20,155 nucleotides of DNA from Cellulomonas sp. (lineage in GTDB: Bacteria; Actinomycetota; Actinomycetes; Actinomycetales; Cellulomonadaceae). Below, in pieces: positions 12,595 through 20,155 of this stretch. The DNA is taken from positions 1 to 20,155 of the forward strand of contig DAIDJQ010000224.1 in NCBI GenBank assembly GCA_027451305.1, written 5' to 3'. Every line of letters begins with the position of its first letter. Position 1 is the stretch's first letter. Made by a program: the position numbers and the translations under genes. The notes under the pieces were generated by a model. The model saw only the letters and a program-made list of their open reading frames with translations, was not told the origin of the DNA and searched no databases.

Positions 12595-15342
12595 TCAGCT
12601 GTCGCCGCCCGTGGCGCCGGAGGTGCCCGCGTTCACGTCGAACAGGCGGTAGCGCTCGATCGCCTGACCGGGCAGGGACGGGTCGACGGCGCCCTCGGCC
12701 ACGAGCTGCTGCAGCACGCGCACCGCGGTGGACGGGCCGTCGATCTTGAAGTGCCGGCGCGCCGCTGCGCGGGTGTCGGAGAAACCGAACCCGTCGGCAC
12801 CGAGCGTGGCGTACCGGCCGGGGATCCAGGCCCGCACCTGGTCCGGGACGAGGTGGTCGAAGTCCGACGTGGCGACGAAGGGGCCCTCGGCGTCGGCCAG
12901 CTTGGCGGTCAGGTACGGGGTGCGGGCCGGCTCGCCGGGGTGCAGGTAGGCGTGCTGGTCGGCAGCGAGCCCGTCCCGGCGCAGCTCGTTCCAGCTGGTC
13001 ACCGACCACACCGCGGCGCGAACGCCCCAGTCCTCGGCCAGCAGCTGCTGAGCCTCCAGCGCCCAGGGGACGCCGACCCCGGACGCGAGGATCTGGGCCC
13101 GGGGGCCGTCGCCCTCCGCCGGGCGCAGCAGGTAGATGCCCCGCAGGATGCCCTCGACGTCCACGCCCTCCGGTTCCGCGGGCTGCGGCATCGGCTCGTT
13201 GTAGACGGTCAGGTAGTAGACGACGTTCGGGTCGCGCCCGTCGGAGCCGTCGCCGTACATCCGCTCGAGGCCGTCCCGCACGATGTGCCGGATCTCGTAC
13301 CCGTAGGCCGGGTCGTAGTGCACGACGTGCGGCATGGTGGCCGCCAGCACCGGCGAGTGGCCGTCGGCGTGCTGCAGCCCCTCACCGGTCAACGTGGTCC
13401 GGCCGGCCGTCGCGCCGATCAGGAAGCCGCGCGCCATCTGGTCGCCGGCAGCCCAGAACTGGTCACCGGTGCGCTGGAACCCGAACATCGAGTAGTAGAA
13501 GTAGAACGGGATGAGCGGCTCGCCGTGGGTGGCGTAGCTGGTGCCGACGGCCTGGAACGCCGACGCAGACCCGGCCTCGTTGATGCCGGTGTGCATGATC
13601 TGGCCGGACGGCGACTCCTTGTAGGAGAGCATCAGCTCGCGGTCGACCGCCATGTAGTGCTGGCCGAGCGTGTTGAAGATCTTCGCGCTGGGGAAGATCG
13701 CGTCCAGCCCGAAGGTTCGCGCCTCGTCGGGGATGATCGGCACCAGTCGCGCGCCGATCTCCTTGTCCTTGATCAGGTCTTTGAAGAGCTGGACCAGCGC
13801 CATCGTGGTGGCGACCGGCTGCGGGCCCGACCCCTTCGCCAGGCGCTCGTACGCCTTGGCCTCGGGCAGCACCAGCGGCTTGTACGAGACGCGGCGCTCC
13901 GGCACGAACCCGCCCAGCTGACGGCGGCGCTCGAGCATGTACTGGATCGCCTCGTCCTCGGCACCGGGGTTGAAGTACGGCGGCAGGTACGGGTTCTCCT
14001 CGAGCTGCGCGTCGGTGATCGGCAGGTGCAGCGTGTCGCGCAGGGTCTTCAGCTCGTCGACCTTGAGCTTCTTCATCTGGTGGGTCGCGTTGCGGCCGGC
14101 GAAGCCGGAGCCCAGGCCGTAGCCCTTGATGGTGTGCGCGAGGATCACGGTCGGCTGCCCGGTGTGCTCGCGGGCGGCCTTGTAGGCCGCGTACACCTTG
14201 CGGTAGTCGTGGCCGCCGCGCTTCAGCGCCCAGATGTCGTCGTCGCTCATGTGCTCGACGAGCTTCTTGGTGCGGGGGTCACGGCCGAAGAAGTGCTCGC
14301 GGATGAACGCGCCGTCCTCGGCCCGGTACGTCTGGAAGTCACCGTCGGGCGTGACGTTCATCAGGTTGACCAGGGCGCGGTCCTTGTCCGCGTTGAGCAG
14401 GGTGTCCCACTCGCGGCCCCAGATCACCTTGATGACGTTCCAGCCGGCGCCGCGGAACTGCGCCTCGAGCTCCTGGATGATCTTGCCGTTCCCACGGACC
14501 GGCCCGTCGAGGCGCTGGAGGTTGCAGTTGACGACGAACGTCAGGTTGTCCAGCCCCTGCGACGAGGCCAGCTGCAGCATGCCGCGCGACTCCGGCTCGT
14601 CCATCTCGCCGTCGCCGAGGAACGCCCAGACGTCCTGCTGGCTGGTGTCCTTGATGCCGCGCTCGTGCAGGTACCGGTTGGTCCAGGCCTGGTAGATGGC
14701 CGACGAGGGACCGAGCCCCATCGACACGGTGGGGAACTCCCACAGGGCGGGCGCGAGGCGCGGGTGCGGGTAGGACGGCAGCCCGCCGCCCGGGTGCGAG
14801 AGCTCCTGACGGAAGCCGTCGAGCTGGTCCGCCGTCAGCCGGCCCTCGAGGAAGGCGCGGGCGTAGACGCCAGGGGAGGCGTGCCCCTGGAAGTAGACCT
14901 GGTCGCCGCCGCCCGGGTGGTCCTTGCCGCGGAAGAAGTGGTTGAGGCCGACCTCGTAGAGCGTCGCGACGGACGCGTACGACGAGATGTGCCCTCCTAC
15001 CGCCACGCCCGGACGCTGCGCGCGGGTGACCATGACCGCCGCGTTCCAGCGGATCAGACGGCGGTACTGGCGCTCCATCACCTCGTCGCCGGGGAAGTAC
15101 GGCTCGTTGTGCACAGCGATCGTGTTGACGTACGGCGTGTTGAGCGAGGCGGGGATGGCCACGTTCCGCTGGCGGGCGTGGCGCAGCATGCTCATCAGCA
15201 CGTAACGCGCCCGCGGGCCGCCTTCGGAGTCGATCAGCCCGTCCAGCGACTCGAGCCACTCCCCGGTCTCCTCGGGGTCGATGTCCGGCACCTGGCTGAG
15301 AAGTCCGCCGATGAGGGGACCCGTCTCGTCGATCGACGCCAC
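12595..15342 (-). CDS. aceE: Pyruvate dehydrogenase E1 component, homodimeric type
   Basis: AceE decarboxylates pyruvate with thiamine diphosphate and passes the acetyl group to the E2 lipoyl domain, feeding acetyl-CoA to the TCA cycle and fatty-acid synthesis. The 915-residue single-chain form is clear: [20 protein letters not shown] (65-84), [18 protein letters not shown], and the thiamine diphosphate and Mg motif GDGEMDE (243-249) followed by [17 protein letters not shown] (271-287). I chose the GTG at 15342 ([15 protein letters not shown]), five bases after AAGGAG. The ATG at 15357 lies within or upstream of that Shine-Dalgarno and is less likely. No E2 or E3 genes are in the window. The 283-base region upstream contains GC-rich palindromes. 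Confidence 0.96.
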   Translation of the reverse strand: MASIDETGPLIGGLLSQVPDIDPEETGEWLESLDGLIDSEGGPRARYVLMSMLRHARQRNVAIPASLNTPYVNTIAVHNEPYFPGDEVMERQYRRLIRWNAAVMVTRAQRPGVAVGGHISSYASVATLYEVGLNHFFRGKDHPGGGDQVYFQGHASPGVYARAFLEGRLTADQLDGFRQELSHPGGGLPSYPHPRLAPALWEFPTVSMGLGPSSAIYQAWTNRYLHERGIKDTSQQDVWAFLGDGEMDEPESRGMLQLASSQGLDNLTFVVNCNLQRLDGPVRGNGKIIQELEAQFRGAGWNVIKVIWGREWDTLLNADKDRALVNLMNVTPDGDFQTYRAEDGAFIREHFFGRDPRTKKLVEHMSDDDIWALKRGGHDYRKVYAAYKAAREHTGQPTVILAHTIKGYGLGSGFAGRNATHQMKKLKVDELKTLRDTLHLPITDAQLEENPYLPPYFNPGAEDEAIQYMLERRRQLGGFVPERRVSYKPLVLPEAKAYERLAKGSGPQPVATTMALVQLFKDLIKDKEIGARLVPIIPDEARTFGLDAIFPSAKIFNTLGQHYMAVDRELMLSYKESPSGQIMHTGINEAGSASAFQAVGTSYATHGEPLIPFYFYYSMFGFQRTGDQFWAAGDQMARGFLIGATAGRTTLTGEGLQHADGHSPVLAATMPHVVHYDPAYGYEIRHIVRDGLERMYGDGSDGRDPNVVYYLTVYNEPMPQPAEPEGVDVEGILRGIYLLRPAEGDGPRAQILASGVGVPWALEAQQLLAEDWGVRAAVWSVTSWNELRRDGLAADQHAYLHPGEPARTPYLTAKLADAEGPFVATSDFDHLVPDQVRAWIPGRYATLGADGFGFSDTRAAARRHFKIDGPSTAVRVLQQLVAEGAVDPSLPGQAIERYRLFDVNAGTSGATGGDS

Positions 15343-15625
15343 CTTCGCTCCTTGCATGTCTAGGGCGCACCGCCGGCGAGGTCGCCGCGATGCGCGTCCC
15401 GGCCCGGGCCGGCGCCGGCGGCAGGTGCCGCGGCACCGGGCGGGTAGTGCCACACATTGTCCGCCGTCCGTGGGCCGAAAGTCACACGAGCACCCGACGA
15501 GCGGCGTGATGTCCGCGACACGGGGCGACGCGCAGTCCCGACCGGCAGCTGCCGGGGCCAACCGCGGGCGGGTGGGCTAGCGTGTGCGGTCATCAGCAGG
15601 TCGGCCCGAAGGGAGCAGTCAGGTC
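15343..15625. promoter_or_regulatory. Divergent control region between aceE and the DUF3052 gene
   Basis: This non-coding stretch must hold the promoters of both divergent genes. Features seen are a perfect 14-bp palindrome GGTGCCGCGGCACC (15424-15437), palindromic GC blocks near 15390-15415, and CACATTGT (15453-15460), an 8-mer also present in the fasR upstream element. A plus-strand -10 like TAGCGT at 15578-15583 could serve the DUF3052 gene. No definite aceE promoter is visible. Confidence 0.45.
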
Positions 15626-16045
15626 GTGTCATCCACCGCGGACGACGCAGCCGCGCAGGCGGCGCATCTGGGTTTCATCTCCGGGCAGGTGATCCAGGAG
15701 TTCGGCTACGACGACGACGTCGACGAGGACCTGCGCCGGGGTCTCGAGGCTCTCACGGGGTCCGAGCTGGTCGACGAGGACTACGACGACGTCACCGACG
15801 GGGCCGTGATCTGGTTCCGTGACGACGACGGGGACCTGACGGACGCGCTCGTCGACGCGATGACGGTGCTCGACGGCGCGGGGCCGATCTGGGTGCTGAC
15901 GCCCAAGGCGGGTCGCCCGGGGCACGTCTCGCACAGCGACATCGAGGAGGCGGCCACGACCTCGGGGCTGCACGCGATGTCGACCTTCGCCATCGCGCCC
16001 GACTGGTCGGCCACACGCCTGGCTACCCGGGGTCGCGGCCGCTGA
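15626..16045 (+). CDS. DUF3052 family protein, 139 aa
   Basis: The sequence follows the actinobacterial DUF3052 family: LGFISGQVIQEFGYDDDVDEDLR near the start, VIWFRDDDGDLTDALVDA in the middle, then GPIWVLTPKAGRPGHVSHSDIEEAA. The function is unknown. It is a small, very acidic soluble protein. The gene lies divergent from aceE, an arrangement I recall from other actinobacteria. The GTG at 15626 is supported by GAAGGGAG at 15608-15615, a slightly long spacing of 10 bases. The frame is open further upstream, but without a ribosome binding site. Confidence 0.92.
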   Translation: MSSTADDAAAQAAHLGFISGQVIQEFGYDDDVDEDLRRGLEALTGSELVDEDYDDVTDGAVIWFRDDDGDLTDALVDAMTVLDGAGPIWVLTPKAGRPGHVSHSDIEEAATTSGLHAMSTFAIAPDWSATRLATRGRGR

Positions 16046-16073
16046 GCACGGTCGCGGGTCTGCTGACTGAGGG

Positions 16074-16147
16074 TGGGCCCGGCCGGTCTCGAACCGACGA
16101 CCTCCGCGGTGTAAGCGCGGCGCTCTGACCAACTGAGCTACAGGCCC
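16074..16147 (-). tRNA. tRNA-Val (anticodon TAC)
   Basis: The minus-strand 74-nt cloverleaf has acceptor GGGCCTG / CGGGCCC (one U-G pair), discriminator A, anticodon stem CCGCG / CGCGG around loop CTTACAC, and T loop TTCGAGA. The TAC anticodon reads GTA and probably GTG. CCA is not encoded. It lies between the DUF3052 gene and the Nif3-like gene, both on the other strand. Confidence 0.97.
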
Positions 16148-16239
16148 CTCGACGCCGCCACAGCCTAGCGGTGCCGTTGCGGGCGGTCCGCGTCCGGTGA
16201 TGGTGCGGCCGTGACGGGACTCCGCTCCCGCGGCGCCGG

Positions 16240-16245
16240 TAGGTT
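16240..16245 (+). promoter_or_regulatory. -10 element of the Nif3 operon
   Basis: TAGGTT lies 6 bases before the ATG at 16252 with no Shine-Dalgarno between them, the pattern of a leaderless actinobacterial transcript. It would drive the Nif3-like and zinc-ribbon genes together. Confidence 0.5.
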
Positions 16246-16251
16246 GCGGGC

Positions 16252-17457
16252 ATGGGCGGTGCTGGCGTTCCCACGTTGTCGCAGGTCGTCGCGGCACTCG
16301 ACCGGCGGTACCCGCCCGGCACGGCGCAGTCGTGGGACGCCGTGGGGCTGGTCGCCGGGGACCCGGGCCACCCCGTGCACCGGGTGATGTTCGCCGTCGA
16401 CCCGGTGGCGGCGGTGGTGGACGAGGCGCTCGCCTGGGGTGCCGACCTGGTGGTGACCCACCACCCCCTGCTGCTGCGGCCCGTGCACGGCGTGGCGGCG
16501 ACCACTGCGAAGGGTGCCGTGCTGCACCGTCTGCTGCGCGCGGACGTGGCGCTGTACGCGGCGCACACCAACGCCGACGCGGCCGCCGGTGGCGTGGCCG
16601 ACGCGCTGGCCGCAGCCGTAGGCCTGGTGGACACCGAGCCACTGGTCGCGGTGGACGGGCCGGACCTGGACAAGCACGTGGTGTTCGTGCCGGTCGCCGA
16701 GGCTGAACGGGTGGTGGACGCGATGGCGGCCGCCGGTGCCGGCGCGATCGGCGCCTACAGCCGGTGCGCCTGGACCAGCACGGGTGAGGGCACCTTCGTC
16801 CCGTCGGCGGACGCCACCCCGGCCGTCGGGCGTGCGGGCGAGGTCACCCGGGTGGTCGAGGCCCGCGTCGAGATGGTGGCACCACGGCCCGCCCGGGCGG
16901 CGGTGCTGGCAGCGATGCGTGCGGCGCACCCGTACGAGGAGCCGGCGTTCGACGTGCTGGAGCAGGCGGGGGTGCCCGGCGGCACCGGGCTCGGCCGCGT
17001 GGGGCGGCTGCCGGAGCCGGTCAGCCTCGACACCTTCGCCCGGAGCGTCGCCGCGGCGTTGCCCTGGACACCGCAGGGCGTGCGCTACGCCGGATCGCCG
17101 GACCTGCCGGTGCGTCGTGTGGCCGTCCTCGGCGGCTCCGGCGACTCCGAGCTCGACGCGGTGCGGGCCGCCGGGGTGGATGCCTACGTCACGTCGGACC
17201 TGCGCCACCACCCCGTCTCCGAGCAGCGGGAGCGCGCTCTGTTCGAGGGGCCCGCCGGGGTACCGGCCCTGGTGGACACCGCCCACTTCGCCTCGGAGTG
17301 GCCGTGGCTGCCGGTGGCTGCCGCTGCGCTCGAGCAGGACCTCACCGCGCTGGGCGCTACCGTGGGCATCCGCGTCAGCACCCTGCGCACCGACCCGTGG
17401 ACCGCCCGAGTGGACGGCCCCGCGCCCCGTCCGGGCGCACCCGAAGGAGACTCGTGA
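16252..17457 (+). CDS. Nif3-like dinuclear metal-centre protein, 401 aa
   Basis: Members of this family form toroidal hexamers with two metal ions per chain; the substrate is not settled, and annotations as GTP cyclohydrolase I type 2 or NIF3 are not secure. Metal ligands are visible: His70 and His71 in VVTHHPLLLRP, His105 and Asp109 in AAHTNAD, and near the C-terminus His345 and Glu349 in DTAHFASEWP. The middle part (about 130-250) is the PII-like insert that distinguishes the long bacterial form, and AHPYEEPAFDVLE lies in it. The ATG at 16252 follows a TAGGTT box. The stop overlaps the next gene's GTG by three bases. Rv2230c is the mycobacterial equivalent. Confidence 0.94.
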   Translation: MGGAGVPTLSQVVAALDRRYPPGTAQSWDAVGLVAGDPGHPVHRVMFAVDPVAAVVDEALAWGADLVVTHHPLLLRPVHGVAATTAKGAVLHRLLRADVALYAAHTNADAAAGGVADALAAAVGLVDTEPLVAVDGPDLDKHVVFVPVAEAERVVDAMAAAGAGAIGAYSRCAWTSTGEGTFVPSADATPAVGRAGEVTRVVEARVEMVAPRPARAAVLAAMRAAHPYEEPAFDVLEQAGVPGGTGLGRVGRLPEPVSLDTFARSVAAALPWTPQGVRYAGSPDLPVRRVAVLGGSGDSELDAVRAAGVDAYVTSDLRHHPVSEQRERALFEGPAGVPALVDTAHFASEWPWLPVAAAALEQDLTALGATVGIRVSTLRTDPWTARVDGPAPRPGAPEGDS

Positions 17458-18176
17458 CCACAGCCCCGGCAGCCGACCAGCGCCGCCTGCTCGACGTGCA
17501 GGACCTCGACACCCGTCTGGACCAGACGGCGCACCGTCGCCGCACGCTGCCGGTGCTCGAGCGGATCACGGAGCTCGCAGCACAGGTGGCCGACCTGGAG
17601 TCGGCACTGGTCACGTCCCGCACGGCAGCCTCGGACCTGCGTCGCGAGCTGGCGAAGGCCGAGACGGACGTGGAGCAGGTGCGTAGCCGCGCCGGCCGCG
17701 ACCGGGCCCGGCTCGAGGCAGGTGCCGGGGCCAAGGACGCGCAGGCGCTGACGAGCGAGCTGGAGAGCCTCGGCCGCCGACAGGCGGACCTCGAAGAGGT
17801 CGAGCTCGCGGTGATGGAGCGTCTCGAGGCGCACACGGCCGCACTCGGCGACCTCGAGCGTGCGCATGCGGAGCTCCTCGACCAGCAGGCGGTCTCGACC
17901 GCCGAGCGCGACGAGGCTCACCGCGAGCTGGACGACGAGGCGCAGCGACTTCGGAAGGAACGCGCCGCTGCGGTCTCGGGCCTCGATGCGGCTCTGCTCG
18001 CGCTGTACGAGAAGCTGCGGACCCAGCTGGCCGGCCGTGGTGCCGCTGCGCTGCGCGGCCGGCAGTGCGACGGCTGCCGGATGGAGCTGAACCCGCTCGA
18101 TCTCGAGCGGATCCGGTCCGCCCCGGAGGACCAGGTGGTCCGCTGCGAGGAGTGCGGTCGCATCCTGGTCCGCTGA
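17454..18176 (+). CDS. Coiled-coil protein with C-terminal C4 zinc ribbon
   Basis: This 240-residue protein has a long N-terminal coiled coil (about 5-195, rich in Glu, Arg, Leu and Ala) and a C-terminal zinc ribbon. The four cysteines are Cys205 and Cys208 (CDGC) and Cys231 and Cys234 (CEEC). It matches the actinobacterial zf-RING_7 or C4-type zinc-ribbon family (Rv2229c in mycobacteria), whose role is unclear; nucleic-acid binding is plausible. The GTG at 17454 overlaps the Nif3 stop as GTGA and has GAAGGAGA upstream, so the two genes are translationally coupled. The order Nif3 - zinc ribbon - phosphatase is conserved. Confidence 0.95.
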   Translation: MTTAPAADQRRLLDVQDLDTRLDQTAHRRRTLPVLERITELAAQVADLESALVTSRTAASDLRRELAKAETDVEQVRSRAGRDRARLEAGAGAKDAQALTSELESLGRRQADLEEVELAVMERLEAHTAALGDLERAHAELLDQQAVSTAERDEAHRELDDEAQRLRKERAAAVSGLDAALLALYEKLRTQLAGRGAAALRGRQCDGCRMELNPLDLERIRSAPEDQVVRCEECGRILVR

Positions 18177-18242
18177 CCGGGTGCCCGATGTGGGGCCCGC
18201 CGCCCGGTGGCGCCGTCGTGCCCCGGCCGCCAGAGTCGGACC

Positions 18243-19055
18243 GTGACGTCTCTCGACCCGCCGCCGAGCACCTCCCTCACCACGCCGGCGCACCCGCGTC
18301 CGGACACTGCCGATCTGCAGTTCACAGGCTCTGACGGCGCCGATCACCGCGTGTCGCGGGAACAGGCTCCGCGGCCCTCCGGTGCCGGCGTGCGGTTCGA
18401 CGAGGAGCAGCCGGTCACCGTGGTCCTCGTCCGACACGGGCAGACCTCGATGACCGTCCAGCGCGGCTACTCCGGCTCGAGCGAGCCCGGGCCACCGTTG
18501 GACGAGACCGGCCTGCGCCAGGCAGAGGACGTCGCGGCGCTCGTCGACCGGGTGGGGCGGGACCTGTGGGGCGACATCCCGTATCCCAGCCGGGTGATCG
18601 CCTCGCCGATGGTCCGTACGCAGCAGACGGCGCGGGCCGTGGCGGCGCGGCTCGGGCTGCCGGTCGAGACCGACGCGACGTTCCAGGAGGCGGACTTCGG
18701 CGACTGGCAGGGGCTCACGGCCGAGCAGGTGGAGGAGCGCTGGCCAGGGCAGCTCGAGCCGTGGCACACCGTCGGCACGGTCCGGCCACCCGAAGGGGAG
18801 TCGATCGCCGACGTGGGCGCCCGCGTCCGTGCCGGGCTCGACCGGCTGCTGGCCCTCGGTGAAGGACGGACCGTCGTCGTGGTGAGCCACGCCGTGGCGA
18901 TCCGGGCGATGCTCGGCGTCACCATGGGCGCCCAGCCCGGCTCCTGGTCGCAGCTACGGGTGGCGCCTGCGTCGGTCAGCATCGTGCGGCTGTTCACGGA
19001 CAGGCGCGACGAGATCGCCGTCGCCGGTGTGCCGAGCGAGGGCTGGGCACGCTGA
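18243..19055 (+). CDS. Histidine phosphatase family protein, RNase H domain absent
   Basis: The phosphatase domain (about 58-262) is complete: phosphate-binding Arg64 and nucleophile His65 in LVRHGQTS, Arg125 in SPMVRTQQTA, Glu149 in FQEADFGDW and His216 in VVVSHAVAIR. In Mycobacterium the gene at this position, Rv2228c, fuses an N-terminal RNase HI domain to a CobC-like phosphatase. Here the domain is preceded only by about 55 disordered Pro/Ser/Thr-rich residues. The start is uncertain: GTG 18243 or GTG 18207; neither has a good Shine-Dalgarno. The gap to the zinc-ribbon gene is too short to hold RNase H. The substrate is unknown; alpha-ribazole phosphate is one possibility in this family. 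Confidence 0.92.
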   Translation: MTSLDPPPSTSLTTPAHPRPDTADLQFTGSDGADHRVSREQAPRPSGAGVRFDEEQPVTVVLVRHGQTSMTVQRGYSGSSEPGPPLDETGLRQAEDVAALVDRVGRDLWGDIPYPSRVIASPMVRTQQTARAVAARLGLPVETDATFQEADFGDWQGLTAEQVEERWPGQLEPWHTVGTVRPPEGESIADVGARVRAGLDRLLALGEGRTVVVVSHAVAIRAMLGVTMGAQPGSWSQLRVAPASVSIVRLFTDRRDEIAVAGVPSEGWAR

Positions 19056-19102
19056 CCGCCGGGCCCTCGACCCCGCCGAACCGCCCGAGATCCCCGAGGG
19101 GC

Positions 19103-19108
19103 TAGGCT
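19103..19108 (+). promoter_or_regulatory. -10 element of rnpB
   Basis: TAGGCT lies 8 bases before the first base of the RNase P RNA helix P1 (19117), the right distance for its transcription start. No clear -35 is visible. Confidence 0.5.
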
Positions 19109-19116
19109 TGTCGGCG

Positions 19117-19505
19117 CGGATGAGTCAGTCAGGCGGCCGCGTCGGGACCCCCTCGCCGGGGTCTCGCCGAGGAACGTCCGGGCTCCGTAGGGCAGGGTGG
19201 TGGGTAACACCCACCCGGGGTGACCCGCGGGACAGTGCCACAGAGAACAGACCGCCGGCCCCCTCGGGGACCGGTAAGGGTGAAACGGTGGTGCAAGAGA
19301 CCACCAGCGCACCGGGTGACCGGTGCGGCTCGGCAAACCCCACCCGGAGCAAGGCCAGACAGGGAGCGTTCGAGGGCTGCCCGCCCGAGCTCCCGGGTAG
19401 GCCGCTGGAGGCGTGCGGCAACGTACGTCGTAGATGGATGGCCGTCACCCGGTCGCGGGAGACCGCGTCCGGGCACAGAACCCGGCGTATCGACTGACTC
19501 ATCCG
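19117..19505 (+). ncRNA. rnpB: RNase P RNA, bacterial type A
   Basis: The catalytic RNA of RNase P matures tRNA 5' ends. Its ends pair as a 14-bp P1 helix (19117-19130 with 19492-19505). The conserved 5' core GAGGAACGTCCGGGCTCC is at 19169-19186, and the 3' core ACAGAACCCGGCGTATCG at 19475-19492 forms P4 with it. Internal landmarks include GGTAAGGGTGAAACGGTGG around 19271-19292, AAGAGACCACCAGCGC after it, and CAAACCCCACCCGGAGCAAG near 19335. The length of 389 nt fits actinobacteria. A short AUG-initiated frame inside it is not a gene. Confidence 0.97.
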
Positions 19506-19558
19506 CCCCGCCCGCGCCCGCCCCCGGCGCGGTCAGATGCTCCGGCGCCGCGCTCGGG

Positions 19559-20155
19559 TCAGTGCGCGTTGGCGGCGAGCCGGGCGGCCCCGACGATCCC
19601 GGCCGCGTTCCGCAGCGCCGCCGGGACGATGGGTGCCCGCAGCTGCAGCCGTGGCAGGAACTCCTGGTACTTCTTGCTCACGCCGCCGCCCACCACGAAC
19701 AGGTCGGGCCAGAACAGCTTCTCCACGACGGAGAAGTACCGCTGCAGCCGGACCGACCACTGCTCCCAGTCCAGGTTCTCCCGGTCCCGGGCTGCGTCGG
19801 AGGCCCTGCTCTCGGCATCCACGCCGTCGATCTCGAGGTGCCCGAGCTCCGTGTTGGGCACCAGGAGGCCGTCGTTGATCAGGGCCGTGCCGATCCCGGT
19901 GCCGAGGGTGACGACGATGACGAGGCCGGGCACGCCGCGGGCAGCCCCGTACTCCACCTCGGCGAAGCCCGCCGCGTCGGCGTCGTTGACCGCCAGCACC
20001 CGCCGCCCCGTGGTCGCTCTGATCGCCTTCTCGATGTCCGTGCCGATCCACGAAGGGTCGACGTTGGCGGCCGACTGGGCGACGCCGTGCAGCACCACGG
20101 CCGGGAAGGTGACGCCGATCGGCACGGTGTGGCGAAGCTTGAACGAGTCGACGAC
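19559..20155 (-). CDS. ppgK: Polyphosphate glucokinase, 3' part
   Basis: PpgK phosphorylates glucose using inorganic polyphosphate (and often ATP). The gene runs off the right edge, so the N-terminus is missing; 198 C-terminal residues are seen. ROK-family signatures are present: catalytic Asp in NDADAAG, phosphate loop [20 protein letters not shown], and [14 protein letters not shown]. The order and wording match actinobacterial polyphosphate glucokinases rather than plain glucokinase Glk. It converges on rnpB, with only 53 bases between the genes. Confidence 0.95.
   Translation of the reverse strand, partial: VVDSFKLRHTVPIGVTFPAVVLHGVAQSAANVDPSWIGTDIEKAIRATTGRRVLAVNDADAAGFAEVEYGAARGVPGLVIVVTLGTGIGTALINDGLLVPNTELGHLEIDGVDAESRASDAARDRENLDWEQWSVRLQRYFSVVEKLFWPDLFVVGGGVSKKYQEFLPRLQLRAPIVPAALRNAAGIVGAARLAANAH

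Noticed and set aside
12751..15363. Open reading frame of 870 codons on the plus strand
   Set aside because: It is fully antisense to aceE, which is an unmistakable gene; the translated sequence has no recognisable fold.
17184..18890. Open reading frame of 568 codons on the minus strand
   Set aside because: It lies opposite the Nif3, zinc-ribbon and phosphatase genes, whose motifs are clear. It is a shadow frame.
19092..19101. CCCC-GA-GGGG as a terminator of the phosphatase gene
   Set aside because: The stem is only 4 bp with a 2-base loop and abuts the rnpB -10 element; too weak to call.
19027..19497. 156-codon frame across the rnpB region
   Set aside because: The region is explained by the RNase P RNA, whose conserved cores and P1 helix are present.

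Overview
The window is about 20 kb of very GC-rich chromosomal DNA from an actinobacterium. Gene order and proteins fit the Cellulomonas/Micrococcales group: a type II fatty-acid synthase cluster beside a homodimeric pyruvate dehydrogenase E1, a BldC-like regulator, DUF3145 and DUF3052 proteins, polyphosphate glucokinase, and third codon positions almost all G or C. The placement comes from reading sequence, not from a search. I see no insertion sequence, prophage, CRISPR array or plasmid function.

Layout. Positions 1-345 hold nothing I can name. At 346-1180 (minus) two tRNA genes, Asn and a CAT-anticodon tRNA, flank a 181-residue protein of unknown function. At 1251-1597 (plus) a promoter is followed by a near-canonical cyclic di-GMP class I (GEMM-I) riboswitch and then a bldC-type regulator gene. 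A long hairpin separates bldC from a convergent minus-strand operon at 1710-5214: a degenerate ABC-type ATPase, a 710-residue YhgE/Pip membrane protein and a TetR regulator, with a perfect palindromic operator candidate in front. Peptide deformylase (def) and a DUF3145 protein follow on the plus strand at 5371-6510.

At 6606-11574 (minus) lies the fatty-acid synthase unit, transcribed fasR-like regulator, fabD, fabH, acpP, fabF. FabD loads malonyl onto ACP, FabH starts chains, FabF elongates them, and the PucR-type regulator probably controls the unit. A TTGT-N9-ACAA element occurs upstream of both fasR and fabD. A plus-strand protein of unknown function (11713-12399) and strong terminator hairpins separate this unit from aceE (12595-15342, minus), which supplies acetyl-CoA, the precursor of fatty acids. 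DUF3052 (15626-16045, plus) is divergent from aceE, and a tRNA-Val(TAC) gene follows (16074-16147, minus).

At 16252-19055 (plus) is the conserved actinobacterial trio Nif3-like protein, zinc-ribbon coiled-coil protein and histidine phosphatase. Here the phosphatase lacks the RNase H domain found in mycobacterial Rv2228c. Then come the RNase P RNA gene rnpB (19117-19505, plus) and the 3' part of a polyphosphate glucokinase gene (minus) that runs off the right edge.

The most interesting signal is the c-di-GMP riboswitch in front of bldC. One strand of its closing helix ends inside the Shine-Dalgarno sequence, which suggests ligand-controlled translation of a developmental-type regulator.
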